A stretch of 64,000 bases of DNA from Melastoma dodecandrum. Its lineage: Eukaryota; Streptophyta; Magnoliopsida; Myrtales; Melastomataceae. Where the stretch lies: the NCBI GenBank assembly GCA_029817715.1, contig JARUPY010000537.1, forward strand, positions 1,116,001-1,180,000, in the 5' to 3' direction. Under the pieces are notes generated by a model. It ran no database searches and had not been told where the DNA came from. It saw nothing but the letters and a program-made list of their open reading frames with translations. Shown piece by piece: positions 22,869 through 35,569 of the stretch (positions are counted from its first letter, which is position 1; each line of letters starts with the position of its first letter). Both the position numbers and the translations under genes were made by a program.

Positions 22869-25533
22869 TTAAAGTCTCCGGAGAGTCTTGCAGACTCTCA
22901 ACCACTCTGATTGTGGGCTTCCCAAGGTATCTCCTACGATTCGCCCGAAACTTTTAACAAGGCGTTTGACGGAAACGAAATCTTTCTTTTCGGGGTCATA
23001 GCCACGAACTTCCTGCACGTTAAATTCAGTCATCACAACATCAATGAAATTGGTGGCGAGATTACCTATGGTCTCGCTTTTGAGTTTGATCTCGATCTTT
23101 TCATTAGTCGACATCTGAACGAGCTTTAGGAAATACACCACACAGCACATGGTGCACATATGAGGAATGAGAAATCTATTCGAGGCGATAAGCTTGCACT
23201 TCTCGCACAAAGTCTCTTCCTCAATAAGACGAGCAATCTGTGGCCCTTCTTGTAACAACTTTGGATAAATTAATGCTGCTTCTTTTCCTTTTACCTCAAT
23301 AGCAACTCTTTCAGCTTGGAATTGGTTCAGGAGTGGGGTTATCCTGCTTCAGGGGCCTATCCAGCCCCTTTTCTCGAGTGCTCCATTCAGCCTTGCTTTG
23401 CCCATTCAATCGCTCACGCACATGAGGCCTGTTGTCTTGCTCGCTTTCATCATGCTGCCTTTGCCGGTAGTCTCGACCAGCGGATCCAGATGAGGAACTT
23501 CCTGAGGGGTGCTTCGAGGCAAAACGGGAGTATGATGGCACCATTCCCATCGCCTCTTCTTCAAGCTGAGCAGATCGTACCACATGCTTTCTTTGTTGAT
23601 TTCAAATACGTGCTGAAGTTTTGGCACTTGTCTGGAGTGGGAAGCATCCATATGCCAATGGTAGTGCTCCTCATGAATTTTTCGAGCCGAGCAATTCACC
23701 ACTTATTTTTGAAACAGGCGCTTGAAGAGCATATTGGCAACAATGGTCTCTCTAGACACTTTGAATCCCTGCGATGCACGAGTGTAAGTCTCGAGGTAAA
23801 GCACAGATATATCATCATCAATGCATTTAATACACTTATTCTCATTCTCGAGAGACAATAGATGTATTATGGGCTCTTCGCCAAAAAGGTTTTCATCTAT
23901 TGCACTCAATTCATTTACTTCAGCAAATTTTAATTCCTTTGACTCAATTATGTCTTGAACTAAGTTCCTAAAATGCACATACTCTTGAGATGAGTTAGTG
24001 AATGTCCCATGTCATTTGCAATGCTTCCTACGTTTCTCTCGATCATTTTAAGGTAACTTATGACCAGGCCTGAGCTTTATACGCCCTTTCTGGTACCGCC
24101 AATCGAAGATCTTATCCATCTGATATATGTCAAAAGAAAATTTTCCATTCTCCTCAGATTTTGGAGAAGCTCGAGCTTTATAATTCTTTTTCACTAGAGG
24201 TTCACATACAGTTGGCTCTCCTTTTACAAACTCGGCTAAATCGATTTCAGCCTATTCAGCCTGGCAATTCCTAACCAAGTGAATCTCCTCTAATAGGAGA
24301 TTGTGATATTCGGTGGCTTGTCTCGAGAGTTCGTACAAATCTCGAAACTCTTCTTGCAGTTTTTTCCTTATCTCTAAAGACAAGGCGTTCTACTCTATCT
24401 CGAGTTGATCTCTTTCAGCCAAAGCTGTCGCAGATTTTAATAGGTTCTTTTTGAACTTTATTAGGAACAAGGGAGGACTCTCCTGAGGAAGTTGTCTCAT
24501 TTTCAGGATTTCTCTTAATATGATCACTGAGTTCTTCCTATCGAACGCCTTAAGAAATCGGGTTTGCATTTCGACCCAATTAGGGATAGAGTTTGGGAGG
24601 AGCCTCGAATACCAACCAAAAGCATCTCCAGTCAGGGAATCTGGAAACAATTTAAGTTTTAGTATATCGTTATTCGACATTTCTCCCATTTGATAAGTGA
24701 ACCTGGCTATATCTTCTACGGGAGTTATTTCATCTTCTCCAGAAAACCATGTAAAATTAGGAATCTTATATCCTCAAGGTATTTATATCCCTCGTTTTAT
24801 GTACTCGGGGATTGGACTCCTATACAGGCGCACATCTTCGGTCCTTGCGCCTGGCACCATTTGAGTTACAACTCGAGCAATTCGTCTGTTCAAGTCAACA
24901 ATAGGATTAGGACTTGTTCTAAGATTAAGTTCGTTCTCCCTAGGTGTGTAATAAAAACTCTCAGTTTTCTTACGTTGGCCTAGAGGACGATGAACCGGAC
25001 GAGCATTCTGCTCGAGATCTATAACTGTAGGTTTGACATTCATATCAGATACCGGGCTTCTCGAGCTACCTACACCTATTCCGTTAGAAATCCCAAGAGA
25101 TGGTTCGGTTCGTTCATCTTGTGAACTTATACCATTAACCTTTTGCTTTCCAATAACTCTAGCGTCTGCCATGAATAGTTTTTCACCTAAAGAGTTATTC
25201 TTTTTCTCAAACCTATCACTCTTAAGGAAATTCAAGGCATCTATCACTTCCAAATTTTTTCATCCATCCGAGCTTCCATCTCCCTATGACTTTCTCATAA
25301 ATCTAATTTTAATTTTCTTATAGAATCACCAAACTCTTGTTTGGCTGTAAAGTCGTCAGGCGAATATTCTCGTCGGGATTATCCAGGGGCCCTACAAGGG
25401 GTACCTCCTGATTACCCTTGTTTTGATTCTCATTGGGATCTTTTTCTTTAGGATCCTCATCCTTCCTAGTACGAACCATTTTTTTAAGTTTCTCGTGGAT
25501 TTTTCGAATCCTGGCTCCCACTGTAGTCTCCAA
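22869..25533 (-). pseudogene. Ty3/Gypsy gag region, degenerate
   Basis: Read right to left, this has an N-terminal charged leader (25533-25318), a linker, a Retrotrans_gag domain at 24689-24390 (LKLFPDSLTGDAFGWYSRLL), and a CxxxH-type block followed by YVHFRNLVQDIIESKEL (about 23990-23900). Serine/arginine-rich and lysine-rich parts come next, down to 22869. Several stops and frameshifts separate the pieces. Gag forms the virus-like particle. No protease or RT follows, because the element is cut by the Mutator fragment. The primer site at 25515-25532 marks its 5' end. Confidence 0.75.
25515..25532 (-). other. Primer-binding site of a Gypsy element
   Basis: The minus strand reads TGGAGACTACAGTGGGAG, a variant of the TGGCGACTCC-type site used by Tat/Ogre elements. 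It lies directly upstream of the gag leader and next to a likely LTR end at about 25539. Confidence 0.6.
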
Positions 25534-25538
25534 AAACG

Positions 25539-26290
25539 TGTTGGCGTGGAATTTGTTTCCTGCAACACGTATCGAATTTTACAGTGATAGTGTGGTCCCC
25601 GTAAAGTGAAAGCAAACGCAATATCGGAATTTAATACGACGGTACTGAATTTACAGCGTTTGGTGTTGTTCACCGCAAAGTAAACGAGTGCGAGCATAAC
25701 AAATAAACACAACACTAGAATTTAATGCGACAGTATCGAGCTTACGGCGTTACACTTACATACATGAATTAGGCTGAAAATAACATAAAAGGCCTGGTGA
25801 CGCTTCACGACGGTCAGCGGTGGACGAGAAGCGGTCGAGGCGAACTCCTTTAGTTGAATTCACCCTTGTGGAGCGGCGGAGGAACCATGCACGTCGTGTC
25901 TTGATTGGCCTCTCTAGGTTCGCCACGTGTCCCACTCTTTTGACGTAAAGCATATGTGTTTTGGCCGAGTTCTCGAGTTGCGAGACAGTGTTCACATCTG
26001 GAGCTATGCTTAGTAAATAACATCCCGAGCGAGGTTAATCTCGAGCATTCGAGGGATGTGTCTCGAGCACTGTTTTATGGGCTTCTCGAACGAGGCCGAC
26101 AGAACTTCACTTCTTCGGCCCAATAAGGACGAGGTCCAGGAATTCTTGTGCCATAATTTTGTTTACCACATCCATGACATATTCTCAATACTAAAAAAAC
26201 CTAATCTTTGTCTCCTTTTTAGGAAATGCAATAATACTGTACGGTAAAAATTCTTCACATATTTCCTTATACATAAGCAAATTAAAGGGA
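25539..26290 (-). repeat. Probable 5' LTR of the gag-bearing Gypsy remnant
   Basis: This non-coding sequence lies immediately upstream (minus strand) of the primer site, ends in CA next to it, and contains repeated CTCGAG words. The outer edge is uncertain and no second copy exists in the window to define it. Confidence 0.4.
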
Positions 26291-26501
26291 AAAAATTACA
26301 TTTGCCATTTTAAAACATTCAAAATACAATAAAAGTACAAAAAATTATGTATAAAATATGACATATAATGAACCAAATTAGAAATTTACGGGACACAACC
26401 CTCATTGTAGCAGTGGAAGGCCTGTTTCGGTGGATGAGAGGGAGAATGAGAGGATTGGGAGCCCTCCGGATGGGCCGGTGCTGCGGCCTCGCCTGTCAAC
26501 A

Positions 26502-26798
26502 TCACCACTTGTGCAGGATGAGATGCACACCGTCGCGTGGCTGAGGAATATTAGATGATGGCGCGTGTTTGTAAGTCGGGGACAGCTCGAACCCGAAATT
26601 CTTCAGGATCATGGACAATGCTAGCTTGGCCTCCAACAGCGCAAAGTTCATCCCTATGCAGATGCGAGGTCCCCACCCGAATGGTAAGAATATCACCTTA
26701 TTCTTTGTTGCCTTGGCCACCCCCTCGGCAAACCTCTCTGGGTTGAATTCCATGGCGTCTTCTCCCCAGAACTCACGTCTGGTACATGTAGTGAGCAA
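26502..26798 (-). pseudogene. P450 exon-5 relic (CYP72A-type)
   Basis: It encodes the last coding part of a CYP72[19 protein letters not shown], heme loop [14 protein letters not shown], and an end of HLILHKW. Similarity starts abruptly near 26780, before the usual HHDRE; earlier exons are absent. It is a fourth member of the local P450 array, cut on its 5' side by repeat DNA. Confidence 0.8.
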
Positions 26799-27090
26799 TC
26801 AATTCTAGACTCTTGGATGAAGGCTTCTAAACCTCCCTCGGACTGAGGGAGGTGGGGCCCCAGCCAAAAACCATACTGCAAAGAGTAGTAGGCTGGGCCT
26901 CTCGATAACCCCCTAAAAATCTTAGCCCCGGGTTCGGGCACTCCTAGACATGCCTAGTAAGCGGTAAACAAACACAACCATGAGGGCAGACAAAGAGCAC
27001 CGAGCCAAGCAATGACATGTGTAAACAAGAACTCCTCTCCGCATGTGGATTAAAAATGTAAGAGCGTTCGAAAAGAATCCACATGCGGAG

Positions 27091-27108
27091 TCTCCAGCGG
27101 AGTCGCCA
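27091..27108 (-). other. Tat-type primer-binding site beside repeat copy 2
   Basis: The minus strand reads TGGCGACTCCGCTGGAGA, very close to the tRNA-derived primer site of Tat/Ogre Gypsy elements. It starts 7 nt from the edge of the long repeat at 27116. This identifies copy 2 as a minus-strand 5' LTR. Confidence 0.65.
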
Positions 27109-27115
27109 TCCGGAT

Positions 27116-29760
27116 TGTACGCACGCCTTCCGGCCTAGCACGCGCGTGGCGGTTCGGACGACCCGAGAATCCGGGCCCGCTCCCCAAGGTCCAACCGGTC
27201 GACGTCACGACTCGAGCGTCGGACGCTGCGGAAGGGAATTGGGAGATCCCTCCCTGGGTTCTTTACTGGGCCTGCTCGGGCCCTCGCCGACCGTCGCTGT
27301 TTTCTTAAGAGGCGGCAGGCGAAAGGCGGAGCATGATCCCAAGAAGGAACTTTCAGGAGAAATCGGGAGCGGCTCGTGTCGCCATCACCCATCCAAAATG
27401 GCTCCGTAAAAACAGTATTATCGTTTAACCTAGGTAAACTATATGGAGTCGCTACCGACTTAATTTTAAAAAATGGTTTAAGTCGGAAAACCAGAGTAGG
27501 ATTCGGGGATTCCTATTTACTAGCTCTTACATTATAACATGCGAAAAAGGAGGTGACGTTTGCTCCAAAAGATTTGCTTTTATTTAACGAGTATTCGACC
27601 CGATCCGGGTATGATTCCGGACTCATGTCAATGTTTTACGGGCGTTGGATCTGATTCAGGCTTTTGGGCCCAAACTCGTCTTTGTTGATAGCAAAAAACA
27701 TGCAACAATAGACCTATTGGCCTAAGGCATGCGGACAAGCACAAACAATTATTGAGATCAAAGAGGGCGGGGAAGGATGGTGACCGTGGGCCTATGCACT
27801 TGGTCCCACGGCCCTTTACAAGTGGATTTTCTATCTTGTCGAGGGAGGCCCGCACCTCCCCTTTGTACCTCATGTCGTGGGAGCCGCTTAATGGTCTTGA
27901 CATCGCGGTTTTACTCACGGAAGGATTCACGTACACGCACCTTCTAGAGCCCTTCGAGAGGTTCGGGCCGGGCCTTCGAAATTTGCGCATCCATTGTACA
28001 TGCATAGACAAAAAGACAAAGTGTAAGTTACGCGAGATAGTAGAGCGCAAGGCTTCACATGTAATCATATTACAAAGAGTTATATAATCACGAATTACAA
28101 CGAACACAAATTGCACACATTTTAAAAAAATGATTTATAACTTTGACTAGGATTGTTTGATTCAATCGAAATTTTACCCAACATATCTAAAAAGTGAAGA
28201 GTGTGCATGTAAAATTTTGTGAAAATCTAACGGTGCAATCTCTCAAGATCAAGGAACCAAGGTAGTTGTCCGGAAAAGTGGAACAGTTTGCACAGACGGT
28301 GTTGTTCCTATCATATCATCGTCGTCGAATGTCTGATTGGTGCAAAAAGACTTCACAGAAAGAATATGTGTGTAAAATTTCATATGGATCCAACGGTTGG
28401 ATCGTATGATATATAGGTGTAAAAGTCAGACCATTTTGTAGATTCAGTCTAACTTCGGTTGGGTAAAGTTTGAGAAAGAAAAATAGAAAACTTTACATTC
28501 TGAAAACGAAAAAATGTGAATAATATGTTAAAATCACTGTGATAAAATGAAGAACACATCTACAAAATTTGGCGATGATATAATGGTGGGATCTGTCGCT
28601 ATTTCATAAAGAAATGGATTACAACATTCAGCAGACTTTACTGAGTATACAGCCTGTTCGTGAGATTGTTTCATATTATGCTGAAACTTCAACGGTTGAT
28701 ATTTATATTGTTAGAACCTTGAAGCTTAGTTTATCTCTGAAAAATTGGAGCAAGATCTAATGGTCAGATCTCTTGGAACATCCCCGGAAACGACAATGCA
28801 ACAGGCTGTCCTGCCGCGGCCAGCGAAAGTGGCGGCTGTTTCGGGGAAATAACCCAATCCTCGATCAACCAAAAATTAAAACAAAAATATTCCCAAGATC
28901 ATTACTTATTGTTGATCATTTGACCTTTGGGGTTTGTGGTTCAAAAACGTCCGTAACCTCTTCGAAAAAACCAGCCTTTTGAGGCGTTGCCGCAGAAAAC
29001 AATTGAAATAGAAGTCCGGGAGATGTCCTGAAACTTCCGTGCCACAAATGAATGTAAAATCGACCCCCAAAGCTACCGTGAAAGCTTTGAGGTCTAAGAA
29101 ACGTACGAAAATATGTTAGGGTGCAGTTTATGTGATTACGACCTTTTTTCACTGTAATCCAATACCAAAGGAAGATGGCGAATCGGCTGTCCCTTGTCTG
29201 TAACTTCGGCCGTCACGACCTTGTCCGAAGGGTTGTTCCTCACCCCGTGGTGTATGTGGTAGGCCAAAAAAGAAAGGGAACGACGGAGTCAGCATATAGA
29301 ACATGGTAGAAGCATGCTGGAGTTAGCAAAGTGGGAGGAAGTCTCACCGAGGGGTTACCTCGCCCCGGGGTGGCCCGAGGAGGATGAGCGATGCTAGGAG
29401 GGTGTCGACTGGTAGGCTGGTCGAGAGGCTTTGGCTCGTCAGTACTGGAGAAGGGGGAGTCCTTGGTTTCGGTTTCTGTGTGTACGTCGGGAGGAGTTGG
29501 CCTCCGGTTGTATGTGGAGGAATTTGTCTCCGATTCCCAGGAAGGGGAGGTGGAATCTCCAGTTCATAAAGAGGGAGGATCAACGTCAAAGAGGAGAGAT
29601 GTCTCCGGGAGCCTCTGATTGTCTGATCGAGAATGGATGAGGCTTTGGCTTTTGGGGAATTTGAATTTCATAGATCCTCTGATGGGGAATCTCTGATTTC
29701 TTTTTTACGTTTGTGATTATCTAATTGAGATTGTATGAAGGGTCTGAAAAATGTCTAGGT
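27116..29760 (-). repeat. Long direct repeat, copy 2 (probable 5' LTR of a minus-strand Gypsy element)
   Basis: It starts TGTACGCACGCC like copy 1 and follows it for most of its length. An extra or divergent segment at about 28880-29270 has no counterpart in copy 1. It carries the primer site on its inner side. Beyond 29760 an AT-rich tail runs to GGGGTATTACA near 29925, a plausible true end, but copy 1 lacks that tail. Confidence 0.65.
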
Positions 29761-29940
29761 TCGTCCTCCACTTGATGGTTTCTTTCCCAAATCTCCACTT
29801 TTGATTTCTTTCTTTTTTTTTTAATTTTAATGAATTAATTTTTAAATTTTTCTAACAACCTGATTGCCAAATTTATTGATTGTCCCAATTTATTATTATT
29901 ATTTTTCCAATTTGGGGTATTACACCACTTCTCATAATTT

Positions 29941-31511
29941 TCAAGTAAGTTCGGGCAAATCTGTGACCTTCAGAATGCTAACCAGGAGGTTTTATGGCAG
30001 AGTCATCCAACCAGCATATTGCCCTGGCTTGCTCGATATTCCAGCAACAACACGAGCCTCCCACCCCTAGATGCCGATACAGCATCCCGTATCCGATCTT
30101 ATATTTCTTTCCACACGCAGAAGTCAGGGATATGGTCGAGAGAGGTTGAACAGTTGCTAAAGGTGCCAGCAGCAAATCGAGACAGCAGCTTGCTTAGGGT
30201 GCTGGATCTCGAGGACGTTTACAAACCGAAGCTCCCGAAGCAGTTTGGGTATTTGTTACCAAATTTGAGGTACCTTGGACTGAGATGGACGATCCTTGAC
30301 TCACTGCCAGAGTCGGTCGCAAAACTCTCTATACTCGTGACAATTGATCTGAAGTACAGCAATGTCACTGAGCTCCCGAGTTCAATCCTCAGACTGAAAT
30401 ATGTCCGACACCTTTACCTGAATGAGGGACCCTTCGACAAGTACAATCAGAAAGAATGCTTCCTGGGGAGTCTCCAAACGCTATGGGGGCTCTCCATAGG
30501 GGCGAAGGGCACGTCCTTGACTGTGCTGGGGAAACTAAAGGGTCTCAAGAAGCTAGGGCTGACATGTTACGCACCAGTCATACCAGAAGTAATCAAGACC
30601 ATATCGACCATGATGAAGCTCAAGACGCTCCGGCTCCGATCAAGGTATCTGTTCGGGCAGCCTTCCTATCTCAACCTGAGTGACGACATGCAAGGTATGC
30701 AATCTATCTCAAAGATGGACGAGGAAGGCTTGAGTTGTCTGCCAAAGAGCCTACCAGTTCTAACTCTGTCCTTGTCGGAGATGGACCTCGTCACGATGGA
30801 CTATCTTCGAGTGTTATCAGATCTAGTTACGCTGAGGCTCTTTGGGAATTCTTACATTGGAAAATACATGGTTTTCAGAAAAGGCACATTTCCTTGTCTC
30901 CGGGTGCTGAAGCTGTTGGAAGCTAGAGAACTGGGAGGAGGTCTGCATCCAAGAAGGGACGATGCGCACACTGCAAGAGTTGGACATGAAAGATTGCACT
31001 AAGGTAAGGAAAATCACAGGCGTCGAGAACGTGTCAGAACTGAAGCAGATCAAGTTGGCCGGAGTGAACGTGGACTTTGCCAAGTGGGTCGAATCGAACC
31101 CCTCGAGCCGTGAGACCGTTGTTATATGCAGGGAGTTAAGTAGTCTCCTTTCCGGAGGTAAGTCCGAATTTCTAATGAGATTTCGAGAGGCTATCATCTC
31201 GATGCGATTAAAATTTAAGAAACTGGTATGGCTCCATGACATTTGGAAAGTTTTTTCTCTTGAAGGATGAGAAAGAAGCTGACGACGAGCACAAGACAGA
31301 GAAGAGCAGTCGGGACTATGACGGCCAATATGATCAACATTACCCACGGTCGGACCATGAGGACGAAGAGGAGGAGTTAGCGGGAGATGAAGTTAATTGG
31401 TGTTCTGATAGTAGTAAGGATGCTTATGATGTGATTCCCGAAGAAGATTGTGAACTTGTAGATATAGGAGACAGTTTTAAGTTGCCCTTTGAAATTCATT
31501 TTGTTAAGTAG
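29941..31511 (+). pseudogene. LRR part of an NLR resistance gene, with acidic C-terminal tail
   Basis: The frame joins leucine-rich repeats typical of CC-NLRs: LLRVLDLEDVYKPKLPK, LRYLGLRWTILDSLPESV, LVTIDLKYSNVTELPSSI, VRHLYLNEG, then more repeats up to ELKQIKLAGV. There is no ATG-led start and no NB-ARC. A frame change near 30933 is needed to pass from LLEARE to EEVCIQEGTMRTLQEL, and another near 31240-31270. The last about 75 residues are very acidic (DEEEELAGDE, EEDCELVD), not usual for NLRs. LRRs give effector recognition. Orientation and family match the NB-ARC half at 12620-13931, so I infer one interrupted gene lacking its ARC2 region. Confidence 0.8.
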
Positions 31512-31519
31512 ATTTCTTT

Positions 31520-33425
31520 ATGTTTTTTTTTTTAAAGTTTGGTCATTAGCCGCCCACATTTCGTTCTTTTAAACTCAACAAAAGAATCGGGTAATCCACA
31601 TTTGGGCCAATTAATTCTTCTCCTCTCCCCAATTCATTTTTCATTGCAATTTAAAAAAAAAAACAACTCTCTGTTCTATCCTCATCTCAACCATCGGTTC
31701 AGACGTGGAAGGTGTTTTTCGACCTACAGGCTTTTTAACTTCACCACAATAATCATATTGATTCTCACATTTTAGCAATATCCTCTCTTGCCAAGCACAT
31801 CAACTTTGAGGGCCTTCCTAAAAATATTTCCGGCTTGATCAACCAGCCTCATATATTGAAGCTCTATATAAAGTTAGTACACTTGGCTGGGTGATAGGCA
31901 AGGCATGCCCAGGACGGTTCCTTGGGCATGGCACGTGAGGGAGGCACGAGCAAACTGTTCATCAGCGACCGTAATACACTGTTGGATGAAATGATAACTT
32001 GTGTTGATGTGCTTACTTCGATCATGCAAAACTGGATTCTTACGAAGACTTTGAGTCGATTTATTGTCGACCAGAATTTTGGTAACTTAATTTCTCGGAA
32101 AACAGAGAGAATGTCGGAGTCGATTTATTGTTCTTGGTCATGTTCTTTTGCAAAGCTCGTTCTATCTGAAGGATTACCTTAGGGAGGAAGGCTTCTTGGG
32201 TGAGGAAGGAGGAGATAGGAGGAATCGAGAGGGGCGTTATCTGTTCCATGAGGAAGGGAAGGAGCAGTTTCGTGGATCCTGGGCCTTGGTCTGTTGCGGC
32301 TATTTGAGAGAAACCAACATCCAGTACTAAATTTTCTGAGAATGCACGCTCGGTTATCGCTGTGATGGAGATTGGAAGAGTAACGATAAGTGGAATGAAT
32401 CTATCAATTAGGGGATAAATCATTGATTTTCCACTCTTCACCCTTCATTAACACAATATTAAAGGTTTTGTAATTCACAAACCTCGAGATTTTACATCAC
32501 GTCAAGCTCGTAGTGTTGTAATTGCATCTTCAAATGTTGAAGTTCGAAATACTAAAAATCACTTGGATAAAACAGTTCAACAGACTTTACCAACATCAAC
32601 GTGCTTAAGATATTCTTGTCGAACAACTGAACCACTCAAAACAAGGAGTTTTACTGCCTCATATGTAAATCGGTTAAAAAACCAACATTTTATGTGAAAG
32701 GACATCATCTTTATTCATCACTCCAAAAAAAATCTTTTCTGTAAGTAATTTTTTTTGGATGATCTGTATCTTTAGGTTCAGATAATTGTTTATTCATTTT
32801 TCTATTGAAAAAAATAACACGAAGCTAATTCGAGGGTCTTTTTCTTCGGGCCACATGATAGAAAAATAATTGATGGTAGGAAGGATTTAAAAGGAAAAAA
32901 CGAGTTTTTAGAAAAGGAAATTGAAAGAGAAAATTATTATCCTAAGATTTTAAGAGGAAAATATGGTAATTCTAAAAGAAATTTTGAAAAAAAAAATTTT
33001 ATTATATGAAGCTTTTAAAAAGTTTTTATGTAAAAAAAAAGCAAGTCTATTTTAGGTCTATTTCTTTCCCTCCATAACTAATAATTAGGGGAGCCAAATA
33101 TTTTATTCCTATAGGCAGGCAACTGACAAGTCGACGTCAACTATGTTGGATCCGCCCAGCTTCTTGTAGAGATTCTTAAAGTTGTCTTGGATTCATATTT
33201 GATAAACTCATTTCTAGAATGTTTCTTTTCATTACTAGAAAAATATTTGACAAATGAATATCAGATTTGAAATTTCGTTCCTGATTGTCCTATAAAAAAT
33301 AGTAAAAATACATGACGTTTAATCAGAGGTAAAACTTACAAAAGCGACATGGACATTCAAAGAGTTTACTTAAGCATGCCAAGAATCAAAATTATTAGAT
33401 CACTTAAAAACAAAGAATAGATTTC
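31520..33425. other. Intergenic, AT-rich, no gene seen
   Basis: Only short frames occur. No motif, RNA gene or repeat unit can be supported in this stretch. Confidence 0.5.
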
Positions 33426-33429
33426 TATC

Positions 33430-33640
33430 CACTCGTCCCTACCGTGACCTCAAAGGCGTGCAATGGTGGTTAGGACGATTCGAGGTCCACTCCCCAAGCA
33501 CTCCTTCGGTCGGCGTGACAACTCGGGCATTGAGGCGCTGCAGAGGAGACTAGAGTGTGTCGGACCCTCTCTCGATCCTTGCAACATAGAAGAAACTCTC
33601 CCTCTCATAAATTTCTCGGACCTAAGAAATATGTAAATTT
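33430..33640 (-). repeat. Relic of the long repeat family
   Basis: A divergent copy of the first about 200 bp of the repeats at 13932 and 27116. It shares, in order, GGTGGTT-GGACGA, CACTCCCCAAG, GGTCGGCGTGACAACTCG and a GAGGCGCTGC block. It is a third, older insertion of the same family. Confidence 0.55.
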
Positions 33641-33816
33641 AGAAGCTGTAAAGTTGCGAAAGCTCGATGAAAACTAGAAGCTAGAACTGCCTTTACTCTC
33701 AATGTTTAAGTTGCTTATCTTTTATCATTTTTATTCTCAAAAAACGAGTAATTATTAATGATTGAGTGTTCTATTTAGATTACCCATTGTTTATACAATC
33801 TATCAGATATCTCAAC

Positions 33817-35177
33817 TAGGGGTGAAAATGAGTCGAGTCGAGATCAAGTACTCCCAATCTCGAGCTGGGCTCGATTAGGAAAAGCTCGAGCTCGAGCTCG
33901 GCTCCAGCTCGATCGAGCTCAAATAATTGGAGCTCGAACTCGGCTCGTTTCAATTATGGAGAGCTCGAGCTCGGCTCGAAAGGCTCGAAATCTCGGCTCG
34001 AAAGCTCGAGCTCGATTTCAAAATATACATATATTAACGTTGACTCGAACTCGGCTCGGTTGGCTCGAAAACATATATAATAAAGTTCACTTCAAAAATA
34101 TAAATATGAACAATGTTGTTAAAATATTTCAACAAAATCATAATTCCAAAACATCTCCAAACTATTCTCCCAAAACATCTCCATAAATAGAACCAGATTT
34201 ATCAAAACAATCACAAACCACAAGAATCATACTCTTAAAACATCTTCACGATATAACTTCATTACCAATCATAATAATATCACAAGCATCATCACCTACA
34301 TATAAAATATTATAAAGAGTATTACAATCACCATAACAATAATAAGACAATAAATATCTTAAAATTTTATAAAGTATGTAACGATATTCAAGAAGTTGAA
34401 TTAGGTACTTGAATAAATATCTCTTGGTAGGTTTTCCCTTTCTGTAAAAGAAACAAAAAAGAGAAATAAAAAGCTTGCGTTAGTAACATGTTTAATAAAT
34501 AATATATTTCATAAATTGAAAACACTTTAAATGAAAAAAACTTACCTTTTCAATTATTTTCATCCCATGTCGAAGCCAATCTCCTCCACAAAGTAATGCT
34601 TCTACCGTATTCGGAGAAAGAGATGAACGATAAGCATCAATTACCCTCGTTCCAGCACTGAATGTAGCTTCAGAAGCCACTGAGCTTATTGGGATGGCTA
34701 AAATATCATCATGCCCAAACACAATATGAGAGGGTAAAGGGATGGGAACCCGCGGGCGTAAAATTCGGACAGCTCCTCTCCGGTACTTTTTGACGCTTGC
34801 TCCGGCCGATCATCGCGAGACACAAAGTATGAAAAGGCCGATTATTTTCCACTTATCTAATGAAGAGAGGAGATCGCCACGCCAAAAGGAGAGGGAGAGA
34901 GAGGTTTTTTCTTTAGGGTTTGCTTTTACCACAGAGTGTGGGGAGGGGGGAGGAAAAAGTTTTTTAGGTAATTTTATTAATTTTTTATTAATAAATTATT
35001 AAAATTTATTATATAATATTAGGCTCGCGAGCCTTCGAGCTGTTAGTGTTTCGGCTCGAGCTCGGCTCGTTTCGTTAACGAGCCGGAACGAACCGGCTCG
35101 AGTTTCGGTCAAAGTCGAGCTCGAACCGAGCTTTGACCGAGCTAGCTCGCGAGTGGCTCGGCTCATTTTCACTCCTA
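33817..35177. mobile_element. hAT-family DNA transposon, 1,361 bp
   Basis: Terminal inverted repeats TAGGGGTGAAAATGAG (left) and TAGGAGTGAAAATGAG (right, read inward) are flanked by a perfect 8-bp target duplication ATCTCAAC at 33809-33816 and 35178-35185. Subterminal regions are packed with GCTCGAG and GGCTCG words in both orientations, as in hAT elements. Inside is only the last part of a transposase, so the element is a deletion derivative that would depend on an outside transposase. Confidence 0.9.
34492..34722 (-). pseudogene. hAT transposase C-terminal dimerisation domain
   Basis: The frame contains DILAIPISSVASEATFSAG, VIDAYRSSLSPNTVEALLC and a GGDWL tail, the classic hAT dimerisation region that closes the RNase H-like transposase. 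The catalytic core and zinc finger are missing. It lies wholly inside the 1,361-bp hAT element. Confidence 0.85.
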
Positions 35178-35569
35178 ATCTCAACCGTCTAAAATAATTG
35201 AAAGTTATTCTAAGAAATTATACTTTAATTCAGAATTAATTTGAGGAGTCATTTTTTCGCGATTGAGATTTACGACTGGTTAAAGATAGTCGACAATTAA
35301 AACGAATGTATCTTTTATCTTAATTAAAAATTTCCTTGTTTGTCCTTGAATTTTGGGGTGTTCTTCGTATTAGTCTGAAACGAATAGAAGAAATAAATGT
35401 AACTCTTAAATTTGAGGATCTTCTTCTTCTAAAGACTCTTAAAGTCTTCTAAAGGTCTGTTGATGGATTCAGATCAGAGAAGAAACGGTGATGAAAGGCT
35501 GGCCATTGTCTTGGTACAAATAAATGACAACCTACTTGGAGAAGAAACAAATAGACTGATAATTTTCAT

